From the NCBI RefSeq assembly GCF_014892575.1, contig NZ_JADBGI010000010.1:1-64000 (forward strand): a stretch of DNA of 64,000 nt, in the 5' to 3' direction. A model generated the notes under the pieces. The model was not told the origin of the DNA, searched no databases, and saw nothing but the letters and a program-made list of their open reading frames with translations. Shown here one piece after another: positions 25,585 to 33,727 of this stretch; the stretch's first letter is position 1, and each line of letters begins with the position of its first letter. This stretch comes from Nocardiopsis coralli (GTDB taxonomy: Bacteria; Actinomycetota; Actinomycetes; Streptosporangiales; Streptosporangiaceae). A program made the translations under genes and the position numbers.

Positions 25585-27621
25585 TCAGAGGTGGTCGGGG
25601 CGGACCCACTCCTTGCCGAACACGTGGTGGTCCAGGAAGGCGAAGATCGTCTCGTACCAGACCCGTGCGTTGCCCGGCGTGAGGATCCAGTGGTTCTCGT
25701 CCGGGAAGTAGAGGAACTTGGCCTCCACGTTGTGCAGCACCAGGTCGCGCCACAGCCGCAGGCCCTCGCCGATCGGCACCCGGTAGTCCTTGTCGCCGTG
25801 GATGACGAGCATGGGGGTGCTGATGCGGTCGGCGCTCAGGTGCGGGGAGTTGAGCTCGTAGCGCTCGGGGCGCTCCAGCGGGGTGCCGAACTCGCGCTCC
25901 CACACCGGCGGGTGATCGGTGGACCCGTTGAACGCCTCCAGGTGCCACAGGGAGGCGTGGGAGACGATCGCGGAGAACCGGTCGGTGTGGCCGGCGATCC
26001 AGTTGGCCATGTACCCGCCGAAGGAGCCGCCCATCATCGCGGTGTGGCGGGCGTCGATGTCCTCACGCGCCTCGGCGGCGTCGGTGGCGGCCATGACGTC
26101 GGCGTGCACACGCGGGCCCCACTGGCCCCAGGCGCGGCGCAGCATCTGCTGGCCGTAGCCGGTGGACAGACCGGGGTCGGGCAGCAGGACCGCCCAACCG
26201 CGGGCGGCCAGGATCCAGGGGTTCCAGCGCCAGCTCCAGCCGTTGAAGCTCATGTAGGGGCCGCCGTGCACCCACAGCATGAGCGGGGCGGGCGAGTCGG
26301 CCGAGGCCTCCTCGGGCAGCACGAGCCAGGAACGGATCGTGGTGCCGTCGTCGGCGGTCGTCTCGACCTCGGTGAGCGTGCCCGGCATCGTGAGCTCCGA
26401 ACCGGGGGTGCGCAGGTACACGGGCTCGCCGTCCTCGGTGGCCGCGTCCAGGCGCACGGGCGCGGGCGCTGCGTCCCAGGCGTCGCGCAGGGCGAAGACG
26501 TGGCGCCCGTCCGGGGAGGGGTTCAGCGCGCTGTAGGCACCGTTGTCCCCGGTCAGGCGGGTCGGCGATCCGGTGCCGAGGTCGACGCGGAACACCGGAC
26601 GGCGGCCCTGCTCGTCGGCCACGATGAAGACCGAGGCGGAGTCGGGGGCCCAGGCCAGGTCGCGCGGCCACAGTTCGGACCCCTCGGCCAGGATCCGCTC
26701 CTCACCGGTACCGAGGTCGACCACGCACAGCCAGGTCCTCCGGGGCTCACCGTCGTAGTCGCCGTCGTGGTCGCGCACGCACAGGACCTTGCGGCCGTCC
26801 GGGGAGACCACGGGTGAGCCGTAGTCGTACTCGTCGGAGGAGATCAGGGTGGAGCGCTCACCGGTGGCGGTGTCCACGCGCACCAGATGGGTGCGCACCG
26901 CGCCGCCTCCCGCGGGCACGCGCCAGGTGGTGACCAGCGCCGAGCCGTCCGGGGTCAGGTCTCCGGAGGCGCCGATGAGGTCCTTGCCCGCGTCGGGGGT
27001 GAGGTCCCGGTGCTCGCCGAGCCCGGAGTCCTCGTCCTCGGGCGGGGCGGCGGTGAAGAAGCGGGGGTACTGCGGTCCGAGGTCGTGGTCCCAGGAACGG
27101 ATCGGCAGGGACTCGTGCAGGATCGCGGTGACCCCGGCCTCGCGGCGCTCCTTGCGGGCCTCCTGCTCAGCCTCGGCGTCGGAGGAGTCGGGGTGGGTGT
27201 CGGCGGTGAAGGCCACCGTGCCGGCGTCGCGGGCGACGGTGAAGGAGGAGATGCCGCCGGGCCGGGTGGCCACGCGGCGGGCCTCGCCGCCGTCGGCGGG
27301 CAGCACCCACAGGGCGGGTTCGGGTTTGTCGTCGGGGCCGGCGTCGGGGTCGGGGCGGCCCGCGCCGAAGAGCACGGAACCGTCGGGGAGGAACCCGGCG
27401 CTGCTCTCTCCCTCGGCGGAGCGTGTGAGGCGGCGCGGGGCGCGCCCGCCCTCGGACTCGGGTGCGGCATCGATCTCCCACAGGGCGCTGCGGAAGCTCT
27501 TGCCGTCGGGGGATGCGCCGCTGACCGGCGCGACCAGACGGGTCCCGTCCGGGGAGAGTTGGAGGCCGTTGACGCGGCGGAGCTGAACGTATTCCGGCAG
27601 TTCGTACCAGGAACGGACCAA
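25585..27621 (-). CDS. S9 family (prolyl oligopeptidase-type) peptidase
   Basis: 678 residues, cytoplasmic, no signal peptide. An N-terminal beta-propeller (about 1-410, with repeated SPDG/SPDGR blade motifs) precedes an alpha/beta-hydrolase domain with the nucleophile in MGGSFGGYMAN, the acid in IHGDKDYRVP and the histidine in PDENHWI. The layout fits acylaminoacyl-peptidase or dipeptidyl-peptidase type enzymes that trim short peptides. The start is placed at a TTG (27621), with AGGAG nine bases upstream and homologous MVRSWYELPEY; a GTG 12 codons upstream has no site. Confidence 0.9.
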   Translation of the reverse strand: MVRSWYELPEYVQLRRVNGLQLSPDGTRLVAPVSGASPDGKSFRSALWEIDAAPESEGGRAPRRLTRSAEGESSAGFLPDGSVLFGAGRPDPDAGPDDKPEPALWVLPADGGEARRVATRPGGISSFTVARDAGTVAFTADTHPDSSDAEAEQEARKERREAGVTAILHESLPIRSWDHDLGPQYPRFFTAAPPEDEDSGLGEHRDLTPDAGKDLIGASGDLTPDGSALVTTWRVPAGGGAVRTHLVRVDTATGERSTLISSDEYDYGSPVVSPDGRKVLCVRDHDGDYDGEPRRTWLCVVDLGTGEERILAEGSELWPRDLAWAPDSASVFIVADEQGRRPVFRVDLGTGSPTRLTGDNGAYSALNPSPDGRHVFALRDAWDAAPAPVRLDAATEDGEPVYLRTPGSELTMPGTLTEVETTADDGTTIRSWLVLPEEASADSPAPLMLWVHGGPYMSFNGWSWRWNPWILAARGWAVLLPDPGLSTGYGQQMLRRAWGQWGPRVHADVMAATDAAEAREDIDARHTAMMGGSFGGYMANWIAGHTDRFSAIVSHASLWHLEAFNGSTDHPPVWEREFGTPLERPERYELNSPHLSADRISTPMLVIHGDKDYRVPIGEGLRLWRDLVLHNVEAKFLYFPDENHWILTPGNARVWYETIFAFLDHHVFGKEWVRPDHL

Positions 27622-27848
27622 GACGCGTATCTCCTGTGACTCGGTGTGGACGAACACCGCTCAGGGGGTGTGGGCGGTGCTGTGTGCCCCGTGCGGCGGA
27701 CGCTCGACCTGCTGCGTGTCACGCCCGTACGGGGCCCGGAACCACCTTCCCACAGGTGCCTGCGGGCACGGCAGGGCGCTGGAGGGACAGAGCATCGGGA
27801 GGGGCGGAACGGGGGCGGGGCAGGGCGCCGGGAGAAGCAGCTCCGGAG

Positions 27849-27872
27849 GGGCCGGTCCCGCGGGACCGGCCC
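27849..27872. terminator. Terminator after the ferrochelatase gene
   Basis: A perfect 24-bp palindrome, arms GGGCCGGTCCCG / CGGGACCGGCCC, just beyond the ferrochelatase stop on the minus strand. Confidence 0.55.
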
Positions 27873-27879
27873 GGGCGGT

Positions 27880-28908
27880 TCAGCAGCTGCACTGCCCCAT
27901 CGCGCACGGCGGCAGCTCGCTCAGGCGCTGCTGCTCGGCGCGGCCGGTGTACTCGCGCACCAGGTCGGTGACCATCGAGACGAACGCGGGGTGGGTGCCC
28001 GGGCTGAGGGCACGCTGGTAGCCGATGCCGAGCTTCTCGGCGGTCTCGCGGGCCTCCACGTCGAGGTCGAACTTGACCTCCATGTGGTCGGAGACGAAAC
28101 CGTGCGGGACGACCACGACCGCGGGAACGCCCTCGGCGGCGAGTTCCTCCATGCGGTCGTTGACGTCGGGCTCGAGCCAGGGCTGGCTGGGCGGGCCGCT
28201 GCGGCTCTGGTAGACGATCTCGAAGGGGTACTCGCGGTCCAGGCGGTCCACGACGAGGCGGGCGACCTCGTGGAGCTGGTCCCCGTAGGCGCCGGCGGGG
28301 CCGTAGGTCTCACCGGGTGCCCCGCTGCGCTCGGCCATCGCCGTGGGGATGGAGTGCGCGGAGAAGAGCAGGCGCACACCCTCGCGCTGGTCGGCGGGCA
28401 GCCGGTCGAGGGCGTCCCGGGTGTACTCCGCCAGCGGGTCGACGAAGCCGGGGTGGTCGTAGAAGGGGCGCACCAGGTCGATCTCGGGGGCGTCCTCGCC
28501 CAGGGCTTCGCGGGCCCGGTCGATGTCCTCGAGATAGGCGGTGCGGCTGGACCAGTTGCAGTAGGCGGAGGTGGGCACCGCGAGCACACGGCGCACCCCG
28601 TCCTTCTTCATCTGTTCCAGGGTGTCGGTGAGCATCGGGGTCCAGAACCGGTTGCCCCAGTAGACGGGCAGGTCGATGTCGGCCGACTCGAAGTCGGCGG
28701 TGACGGCGGCGAGCAGGTCCCGGCACTGCTGGTTGATCGGGCTGACCCCTCCGAAGAGGAAGTAGTGTTCCCCGACCTCCGCGAGCCGCTCCCTGGGGAT
28801 GTTGCGTCCGCGCGTGACGTTCTCCAGGAACGGGATGACCTCGTCCTCGCCCTCCGGGCCACCGAAGGAGATGAGCAAAAACGCGTCGTAAGGCCTCATG
28901 CCCTTCAT
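27880..28908 (-). CDS. hemH: Ferrochelatase (coproporphyrin type)
   Basis: 342 residues, soluble. Inserts Fe2+ into the porphyrin ring; in actinobacteria the substrate is coproporphyrin III (CpfC), followed by ChdC. Catalytic His in LLFSAHSIP and Glu in the later VPHGFVSDHMEVKFD region. Cysteines in SAYCNW and in the C-terminal CAMGQCSC could supply ligands for the [2Fe-2S] cluster found in many actinobacterial ferrochelatases. ATG start; a second ATG three codons on is possible. The partners of haem synthesis are not in the window. Confidence 0.94.
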   Translation of the reverse strand: MKGMRPYDAFLLISFGGPEGEDEVIPFLENVTRGRNIPRERLAEVGEHYFLFGGVSPINQQCRDLLAAVTADFESADIDLPVYWGNRFWTPMLTDTLEQMKKDGVRRVLAVPTSAYCNWSSRTAYLEDIDRAREALGEDAPEIDLVRPFYDHPGFVDPLAEYTRDALDRLPADQREGVRLLFSAHSIPTAMAERSGAPGETYGPAGAYGDQLHEVARLVVDRLDREYPFEIVYQSRSGPPSQPWLEPDVNDRMEELAAEGVPAVVVVPHGFVSDHMEVKFDLDVEARETAEKLGIGYQRALSPGTHPAFVSMVTDLVREYTGRAEQQRLSELPPCAMGQCSC

Positions 28909-29048
28909 GAAACCAGTTCGGCCGCACCCGCTCGCTCCGACCCGTGGTCAGCGTGCTTGTGTTCTTGGACTCTCCCCCGCGGGGCCGCTCGTCCCGGGGT
29001 CCCAGGGACCCTGGCGGCAGAGGTGACCGGTCGGTAATGTCCGGTCGC

Positions 29049-30347
29049 ATGACTGATGTGCTTTGGCAGACCTGGTCCGGCACCCACCGGGCACACCCGC
29101 GGCGGACCGCCTCCCCCAACGACACCGCCGAGGTGGCCGCGCAGGTGTCCGCGGCCGCCGAGGAAGGGCTGCGGGTGCGCATGGTCGGGTCCGGCCACTC
29201 GTTCACGGACGTGGCCGTCACCGACGGGGTCCTGCTCTCCCCCACCTCACTGGCCCGCTTGCGGTCGGTGGACCACGAGAAGGGCACGGCGACGGTGGAC
29301 GCCGGCATGGCGCTGTGCGACTTCAACGAGGAACTGGCGCGGCACGGGCTCGCGCTGGCCAACATGGGCGACATCGCGGTGCAGACGGTCGCGGGTGCGG
29401 TGCAGACCGGGACCCACGGCACGGGGCGTGACGCCGGCGGGCTCGCCTCGCAGGTCGTAGGCCTGGAGATGGTGCTGGCCGACGGCTCGGTGGTGCGGTG
29501 CTCGGCCGACGAGGACCCGGAGCTCTTCCACGCCGCCCGGGTCGGGTTGGGCGCTTTCGGGGTACTCACGGCGGTCACCTTCGCGGTGCGCCCGGCGTTC
29601 CTGCTGCACGCGCGCGAGGAACCGATGCCGCTGGAGGAGGTGCTGGAACGCCTGCCGGAACTACGGTCGGCCAACGACCACTTCGAGTTCTTCTGGTTCC
29701 CCCACACCGGCAGCACCAACACCAAGCGCAACAACATCACCGACGGTCCGGCCCGGCCGCTGTCGCCGTTCAAGGCCTGGCTGGACGACGATCTGCTGTC
29801 CAACCGGGTCTTCGGGGGCGTCAACCGGGTGTGCCGGCGCTTCCCGGCCCTGGTTCCCGCGGTCAACCAGGTCAGCTCGCGGGCGCTGTCGGCGCGTTCC
29901 TACACCGACGCCTCGCACCGGGTGTTCGCCTCGGTGCGCGACGTGCGGTTCGTGGAGATGGAGTACGCGGTCCCGGCCGAGCACACCGAGGAGGTGCTGC
30001 GGGAGATCCGGTCGGTGGTGGACCGGCGCGGGTACCGGCTGAGTTTCCCGGTGGAGGTGCGGTTCGCCCCGGCCGACGACGTGTGGCTGTCGACCGCGTA
30101 CCGGCGCGAGACCGCCTACATCGCGGTGCACATGTACCAGGGGGTGCCGTACGAGGCGTGCTTCGCGGACCTGGAGTCGGTGCTGGCGTCGGCGGGCGGG
30201 CGCCCACACTGGGGCAAACTGCACACCCGCACGCACACGGATCTGGAGAAGGTCTACCCGCAGCTCGGTGCGGCGATGGCGGTGCGCGACCGGGTCGACC
30301 CGGAGCGGCGGTTCGCCAACGCCTACCTGGACCGGGTCCTGGGCTGA
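29049..30347 (+). CDS. FAD-linked D-arabinono-1,4-lactone oxidase-type enzyme
   Basis: 432 residues. Vanillyl-alcohol-oxidase fold: FAD domain with VGSGHSFTDVAVTDG, the His being the usual covalent flavin attachment, and AGAVQTGTHGTG; then an ALO domain ending with PHWGKLHTRT, the conserved HWGK substrate-pocket motif. Relatives oxidise aldonolactones (L-gulono-, D-arabinono-lactone) or alditols. The start at 29049 is taken because TAATGT lies eight bases ahead (leaderless type); an ATG at 29037 overlaps that box. Confidence 0.9.
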   Translation: MTDVLWQTWSGTHRAHPRRTASPNDTAEVAAQVSAAAEEGLRVRMVGSGHSFTDVAVTDGVLLSPTSLARLRSVDHEKGTATVDAGMALCDFNEELARHGLALANMGDIAVQTVAGAVQTGTHGTGRDAGGLASQVVGLEMVLADGSVVRCSADEDPELFHAARVGLGAFGVLTAVTFAVRPAFLLHAREEPMPLEEVLERLPELRSANDHFEFFWFPHTGSTNTKRNNITDGPARPLSPFKAWLDDDLLSNRVFGGVNRVCRRFPALVPAVNQVSSRALSARSYTDASHRVFASVRDVRFVEMEYAVPAEHTEEVLREIRSVVDRRGYRLSFPVEVRFAPADDVWLSTAYRRETAYIAVHMYQGVPYEACFADLESVLASAGGRPHWGKLHTRTHTDLEKVYPQLGAAMAVRDRVDPERRFANAYLDRVLG

Positions 30348-30406
30348 GGCCGGACCGGCACTGTCGGCGGGGCGCCCGCTGGCTCGAGGCAGGGCCGCGA
30401 ACGCAG

Positions 30407-30443
30407 GAGCGCCGCCGCGCACTCGGTGTGCACGGCGGCGCTC
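30407..30443. terminator. Bidirectional terminator between convergent genes
   Basis: Perfect 11-bp arms GAGCGCCGCCG / CGGCGGCGCTC, with an inner GCAC/GTGC pair, between the lactone oxidase and the Pro/Glu-tailed membrane protein. Confidence 0.65.
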
Positions 30444-30483
30444 GTGTGCCGCGGTGGTCCGTCGGGGAGGCCCGCCTGGTGTG

Positions 30484-31638
30484 TCAGTCGCTCTGCAGCT
30501 CGGAGTCCTGCTCGTCCCCGGGTTCGCGCGGCGGCGGGACGGACCCGCCGGGATCGTCGCCCGGTTCCTCCTCGGCGGGCGGGTCGGTCTCCTGGTCGCC
30601 CGGGTCCGGCGTGGGCTGGGTGCCGCCGCCGTTCCCACCGCTGCCGTTGCCGCTGCCGCCGTCGGTGCCGTTGCCGCCCTCGGGCTGTTCGGTGCCCGGT
30701 TCGGTGGGCTGGCCCTGTTCCGGCTGCGGCGTGGGCTCCGGTTCCGGGGTGGCCGGCTCCTCGGTGGGAGCGTCCTCGACGACCGGCTCCTCGGGCTCCG
30801 GCTCGGGCTCCTCCTCGACCGGAGCGGAGTTGCCTCCCACGATCGAGGGCGAGGTCTGCTCGTCCAGGCCGCGGGTCCAGGCGGTCAGGGAACGCCCGGT
30901 GAGCAGCTCGAAGGCCAGGATGACCAGCATCACGACGGTGAAGACCAGGGCGGCCGGGATCAGGACCGCGCGCCACCCGCGGCGGCGCGGTGTCGGCGCC
31001 TCCTCGGGTTCGTCGGCGGTGCTGTCGCCGTCGCCGCCGTCATCGTCGCCGCCGGTGCGAGCGGGTTCCCACACGGCCGTCCCGGCGTCCGCCTCCTGGG
31101 TCTGGGCCGGGATCAGGACGGTCTCCTCGGGGTCGACGGCACCCCCGTGCCCGTCGACCCGCGTGGCCTCCTGGTCGGCCTGGGCGAGGTCGGCGCCCAG
31201 GACCGGCATGGCCATGGTCCGGGTGGCGTCGTCGTCCTGCTGCACCGGCGGCAGGTCGACGCTGATGTTCTGCGTCCCGGTCGCGGCGGACGCACCCCTG
31301 CCCTTGGCCGCGCCCGGTGCCTTGGTCGCGACGGCCTTCTCCGCGAGCTGCTTGGCCTGTTCCCCGCTGCGCGAGAACCAGTGGGAGAGCAGCGGGCTGG
31401 CGCTGGTGCTCAGGATCGCCATGACCGCGGTCCCGATCACGGTCCCGTAGACGTCCAGGTAGGAGGCCAGGGTCGCCGCGGTGAGTGTGGCCAGGCCTGC
31501 GGCCGCGACCTGCGCGAAGCTCAGGTCGATCTTCTTGCCGCCCTGGCCCCGGCCGTCGTCGCCGCCCCGGTCACCGGATCCGTGGTCACGGTCGGGGTGT
31601 TCGTCCCCGGGTCCGTCCGGGGTCTGGGTTCGGCCCAT
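30484..31638 (-). CDS. Membrane protein with disordered acidic extracellular tail
   Basis: 384 residues, function unknown. N-terminal charged Gly/Asp-rich stretch, two hydrophobic segments (about 40-85: FAQVAAAGLATLTAATLASYL and YGTVIGTAVMAILSTSA), a cytoplasmic linker of about 130 residues, a third segment (AVLIPAALVFTVVMLVILAFEL) and a tail of about 125 residues almost entirely Glu, Pro, Thr, Gly and Gln with a Gly/Asn/Ser patch. The tail would span the cell wall. GAGGGG lies eight bases before the ATG. No family recognised. Confidence 0.8.
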   Translation of the reverse strand: MGRTQTPDGPGDEHPDRDHGSGDRGGDDGRGQGGKKIDLSFAQVAAAGLATLTAATLASYLDVYGTVIGTAVMAILSTSASPLLSHWFSRSGEQAKQLAEKAVATKAPGAAKGRGASAATGTQNISVDLPPVQQDDDATRTMAMPVLGADLAQADQEATRVDGHGGAVDPEETVLIPAQTQEADAGTAVWEPARTGGDDDGGDGDSTADEPEEAPTPRRRGWRAVLIPAALVFTVVMLVILAFELLTGRSLTAWTRGLDEQTSPSIVGGNSAPVEEEPEPEPEEPVVEDAPTEEPATPEPEPTPQPEQGQPTEPGTEQPEGGNGTDGGSGNGSGGNGGGTQPTPDPGDQETDPPAEEEPGDDPGGSVPPPREPGDEQDSELQSD

Positions 31639-32220
31639 CCGGGTTCCCCTCTTGACTGGGCCGTGTCGGCGCACGGCGTACTTCGGTCGTGGTCTCTGGG
31701 ATGGGCGTGTGGTGGGCCAATCCGCACCACGGGCCACAGGCTCCACATAACGCCCATAAGGGGATAACTAAGACTAAGGGCGACAGGTGCCCGATAACGC
31801 CATCAAACAAGAAGCATCACTGTCTAGTGACCACCGGCGTGTCGAGTTGCGCCCGCATACGTCCCTGTGTTGGGGCAACGTGTGGAGACCCGGGTTTTTC
31901 ACCGGACCTGGGGTGGTTCGTGCGGTCCGGGATACCATCACCGCGGAGCCCCGTGCGGAATCGTCGACATTCCCCCACGAACGCTCCCGGTCGCCGACGG
32001 ACCAGCGTGCCAAGATTGGCACCGGAAGCGACCGTGAGGGCCTCGGGCAGGTTCCGGGGCCGCTCCCACTGTGGCGAGAGCCACGGACCGGGAGGCGGGC
32101 ACACAGTTCGGACAGGCCGGGCGCGGTTCTGGCCGGACCGGGTGTCGGCCGACCAGACTTGGAGAACGCGGGGGTCGGGTCGCGGGATCAGCCCCTCGAC
32201 GGGACGCGAAAGGGAGGGCG
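31639..32220. other. Divergent control region between membrane protein gene and sepH
   Basis: 582 bases with no gene that I can support. It has an AT-richer part (31750-31835) likely carrying the minus-strand promoter, an inverted repeat TCACT / AGTGA (31817-31830), and a 16-bp palindrome at 32007-32022 on the sepH side. Confidence 0.45.
32007..32022. promoter_or_regulatory. 16-bp palindrome upstream of sepH
   Basis: GTGCCAAGATTGGCAC has perfect seven-base arms around GA, about 200 bp before the sepH start codon. It looks like a dimeric-repressor operator; the regulator is unknown. Confidence 0.4.
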
Positions 32221-33654
32221 ATGCACGAGCTTCGCCTCGTGGCCGTGAGTGAGGACGGCGCCTACTTGGTGCTCGCCAGTACCGGCCGTGGAACCCGTTT
32301 CATGCTGCCCGTCGATGACCGCCTACGCGCCGCTGTACGCGGCCAGTTCTCCCGGCTCGGCCAGTACGAGATCGAAGTGGAGAATCCGTTGCGCCCCAAG
32401 GAAATCCAGGCCCGCATCCGGTCCGGCGAGACCGCGGAGGCCATCTCCGAGATCTCCGGCATACCGATCGAACGGGTCCGTTGGTTCGAGGGTCCCGTGC
32501 TCCAGGAACGCGGGTACATCGCACAGCAGGCCCAGAACGCCACCGTGCGTTCCCAGGGGGAGGCCGCGCCCGGCTCGACCCTGGAGGAGCTCGTCACCAA
32601 ACGCATCGGCGCCCACCAGTTGGAGACCGGCGACGCGGAGTGGGACTCCTGGAAGCGCGAGGACCGCACCTGGCAGCTCAGGCTCGTCTACCTCCACCGG
32701 GGCGAGGAGCGCACGGCCCACTGGCTGTACGAGCCCAGACACAACAGCGTGAGCCCCGCCGACGAGGAGGCGGCCCGTTTCTCCTCGCCCGAACCCTTCG
32801 AGAGCGTGCAGGGCCCGGGCGCCAACGTCACACCCTTCGCCCCGCGCCGGAGCGAGCCGGCACCCGCGCCCGCGCCGCCTGCCCCGCCTGCGCCGGAGCC
32901 CGCGTCCGAGGCCCCGTCGCGTGAACCCCGGCCCGCCGAGCAGGAGCGTCCCGAGCCCCGCTACCCCGCCGCCGAACAGCGGCGCAGGCAGGAGGAGGCG
33001 CAGGCGCAGTCCCAGCGGGACGAGCCGCTGCGTCCTGCGGGCGGGCGCGCGCAGACCGACCAGTTCGGTGTTCCGCTGACCGAGGAGCGCCGGCGCCTGG
33101 CCGAGGAGCGGCGCAGGCCCGCAGCCGAGCCCCGGCACCCGCGTCCGGGGCAGGACCCCTACTTCGACCCGACCGAGAGCGACCCGGCCGCCCGTCCTGA
33201 GACCGCACCGCGCCCCGGCCCCGCGGCGCCGCCGAGCGCGCCCCCGCCGGCCGCGCCCGAACGTCCCGCTGCGGTGGAGCCTCCCGCCGCGGCAGAACGC
33301 TTCGCGGCCCCGGAACGGCCCGCCGAGACCGAACGTCCCCGCAGGACCGAGCAGCCCGCCGCCCCGGACTGGTTGGACTCCCGTCCCGCCCGTCCCGCCG
33401 AGCCTCCGGCCCCCGAGTCCGCGCCGCCGGCCGCTGAACCGCCCGCGCAGCCCGAGCGCCCGCGCAGGCGCCGCGCCACCATCGACCTCAACGACACCGG
33501 CCGTCCGCGCCGGGCCGCCGAACAGGCAGGACCGCCCGCACCCGCCGCCGACCAGGGCGCCGAGCGCCCCGCGCCCAAGCGCAAGGGCCGAGGGCGGCGG
33601 GCGTCGGTCCCGTCCTGGGACGAGATCATGTTCGGTTCCAAGAAGAGCGATTGA
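32221..33654 (+). CDS. sepH: Cell division protein SepH
   Basis: 477 residues. SepH (DUF3071) binds FtsZ and promotes its assembly at division septa in actinobacteria. The N-terminal conserved domain (MHELRLVAVSEDGAYLVLAS, then a helix-turn-helix-like PLRPKEIQARIRSGET...IPIERV to about residue 150) is followed by about 230 residues of Pro/Glu/Ala/Arg-rich disorder and the conserved C-terminal peptide RRASVPSWDEIMFGSKK. ATG start with GGGAGG directly ahead. The position a few genes from ferrochelatase and the IMPase gene matches Streptomyces. Confidence 0.95.
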   Translation: MHELRLVAVSEDGAYLVLASTGRGTRFMLPVDDRLRAAVRGQFSRLGQYEIEVENPLRPKEIQARIRSGETAEAISEISGIPIERVRWFEGPVLQERGYIAQQAQNATVRSQGEAAPGSTLEELVTKRIGAHQLETGDAEWDSWKREDRTWQLRLVYLHRGEERTAHWLYEPRHNSVSPADEEAARFSSPEPFESVQGPGANVTPFAPRRSEPAPAPAPPAPPAPEPASEAPSREPRPAEQERPEPRYPAAEQRRRQEEAQAQSQRDEPLRPAGGRAQTDQFGVPLTEERRRLAEERRRPAAEPRHPRPGQDPYFDPTESDPAARPETAPRPGPAAPPSAPPPAAPERPAAVEPPAAAERFAAPERPAETERPRRTEQPAAPDWLDSRPARPAEPPAPESAPPAAEPPAQPERPRRRRATIDLNDTGRPRRAAEQAGPPAPAADQGAERPAPKRKGRGRRASVPSWDEIMFGSKKSD

Positions 33655-33701
33655 CCACCCGCGCCGGCCCGACCGGGCCGGGGCGCACCCGACGAGGACC
33701 G

Positions 33702-33727
33702 CGAGGACCGCTGATCAGCGGTCCTCG
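33702..33727. terminator. 26-bp perfect palindrome, shared terminator
   Basis: Arms CGAGGACCGCTGA / TCAGCGGTCCTCG, perfect over 26 bp, between convergent sepH and the PH-domain gene. It includes the stop codon of the PH-domain gene (33715-33717). Confidence 0.6.
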
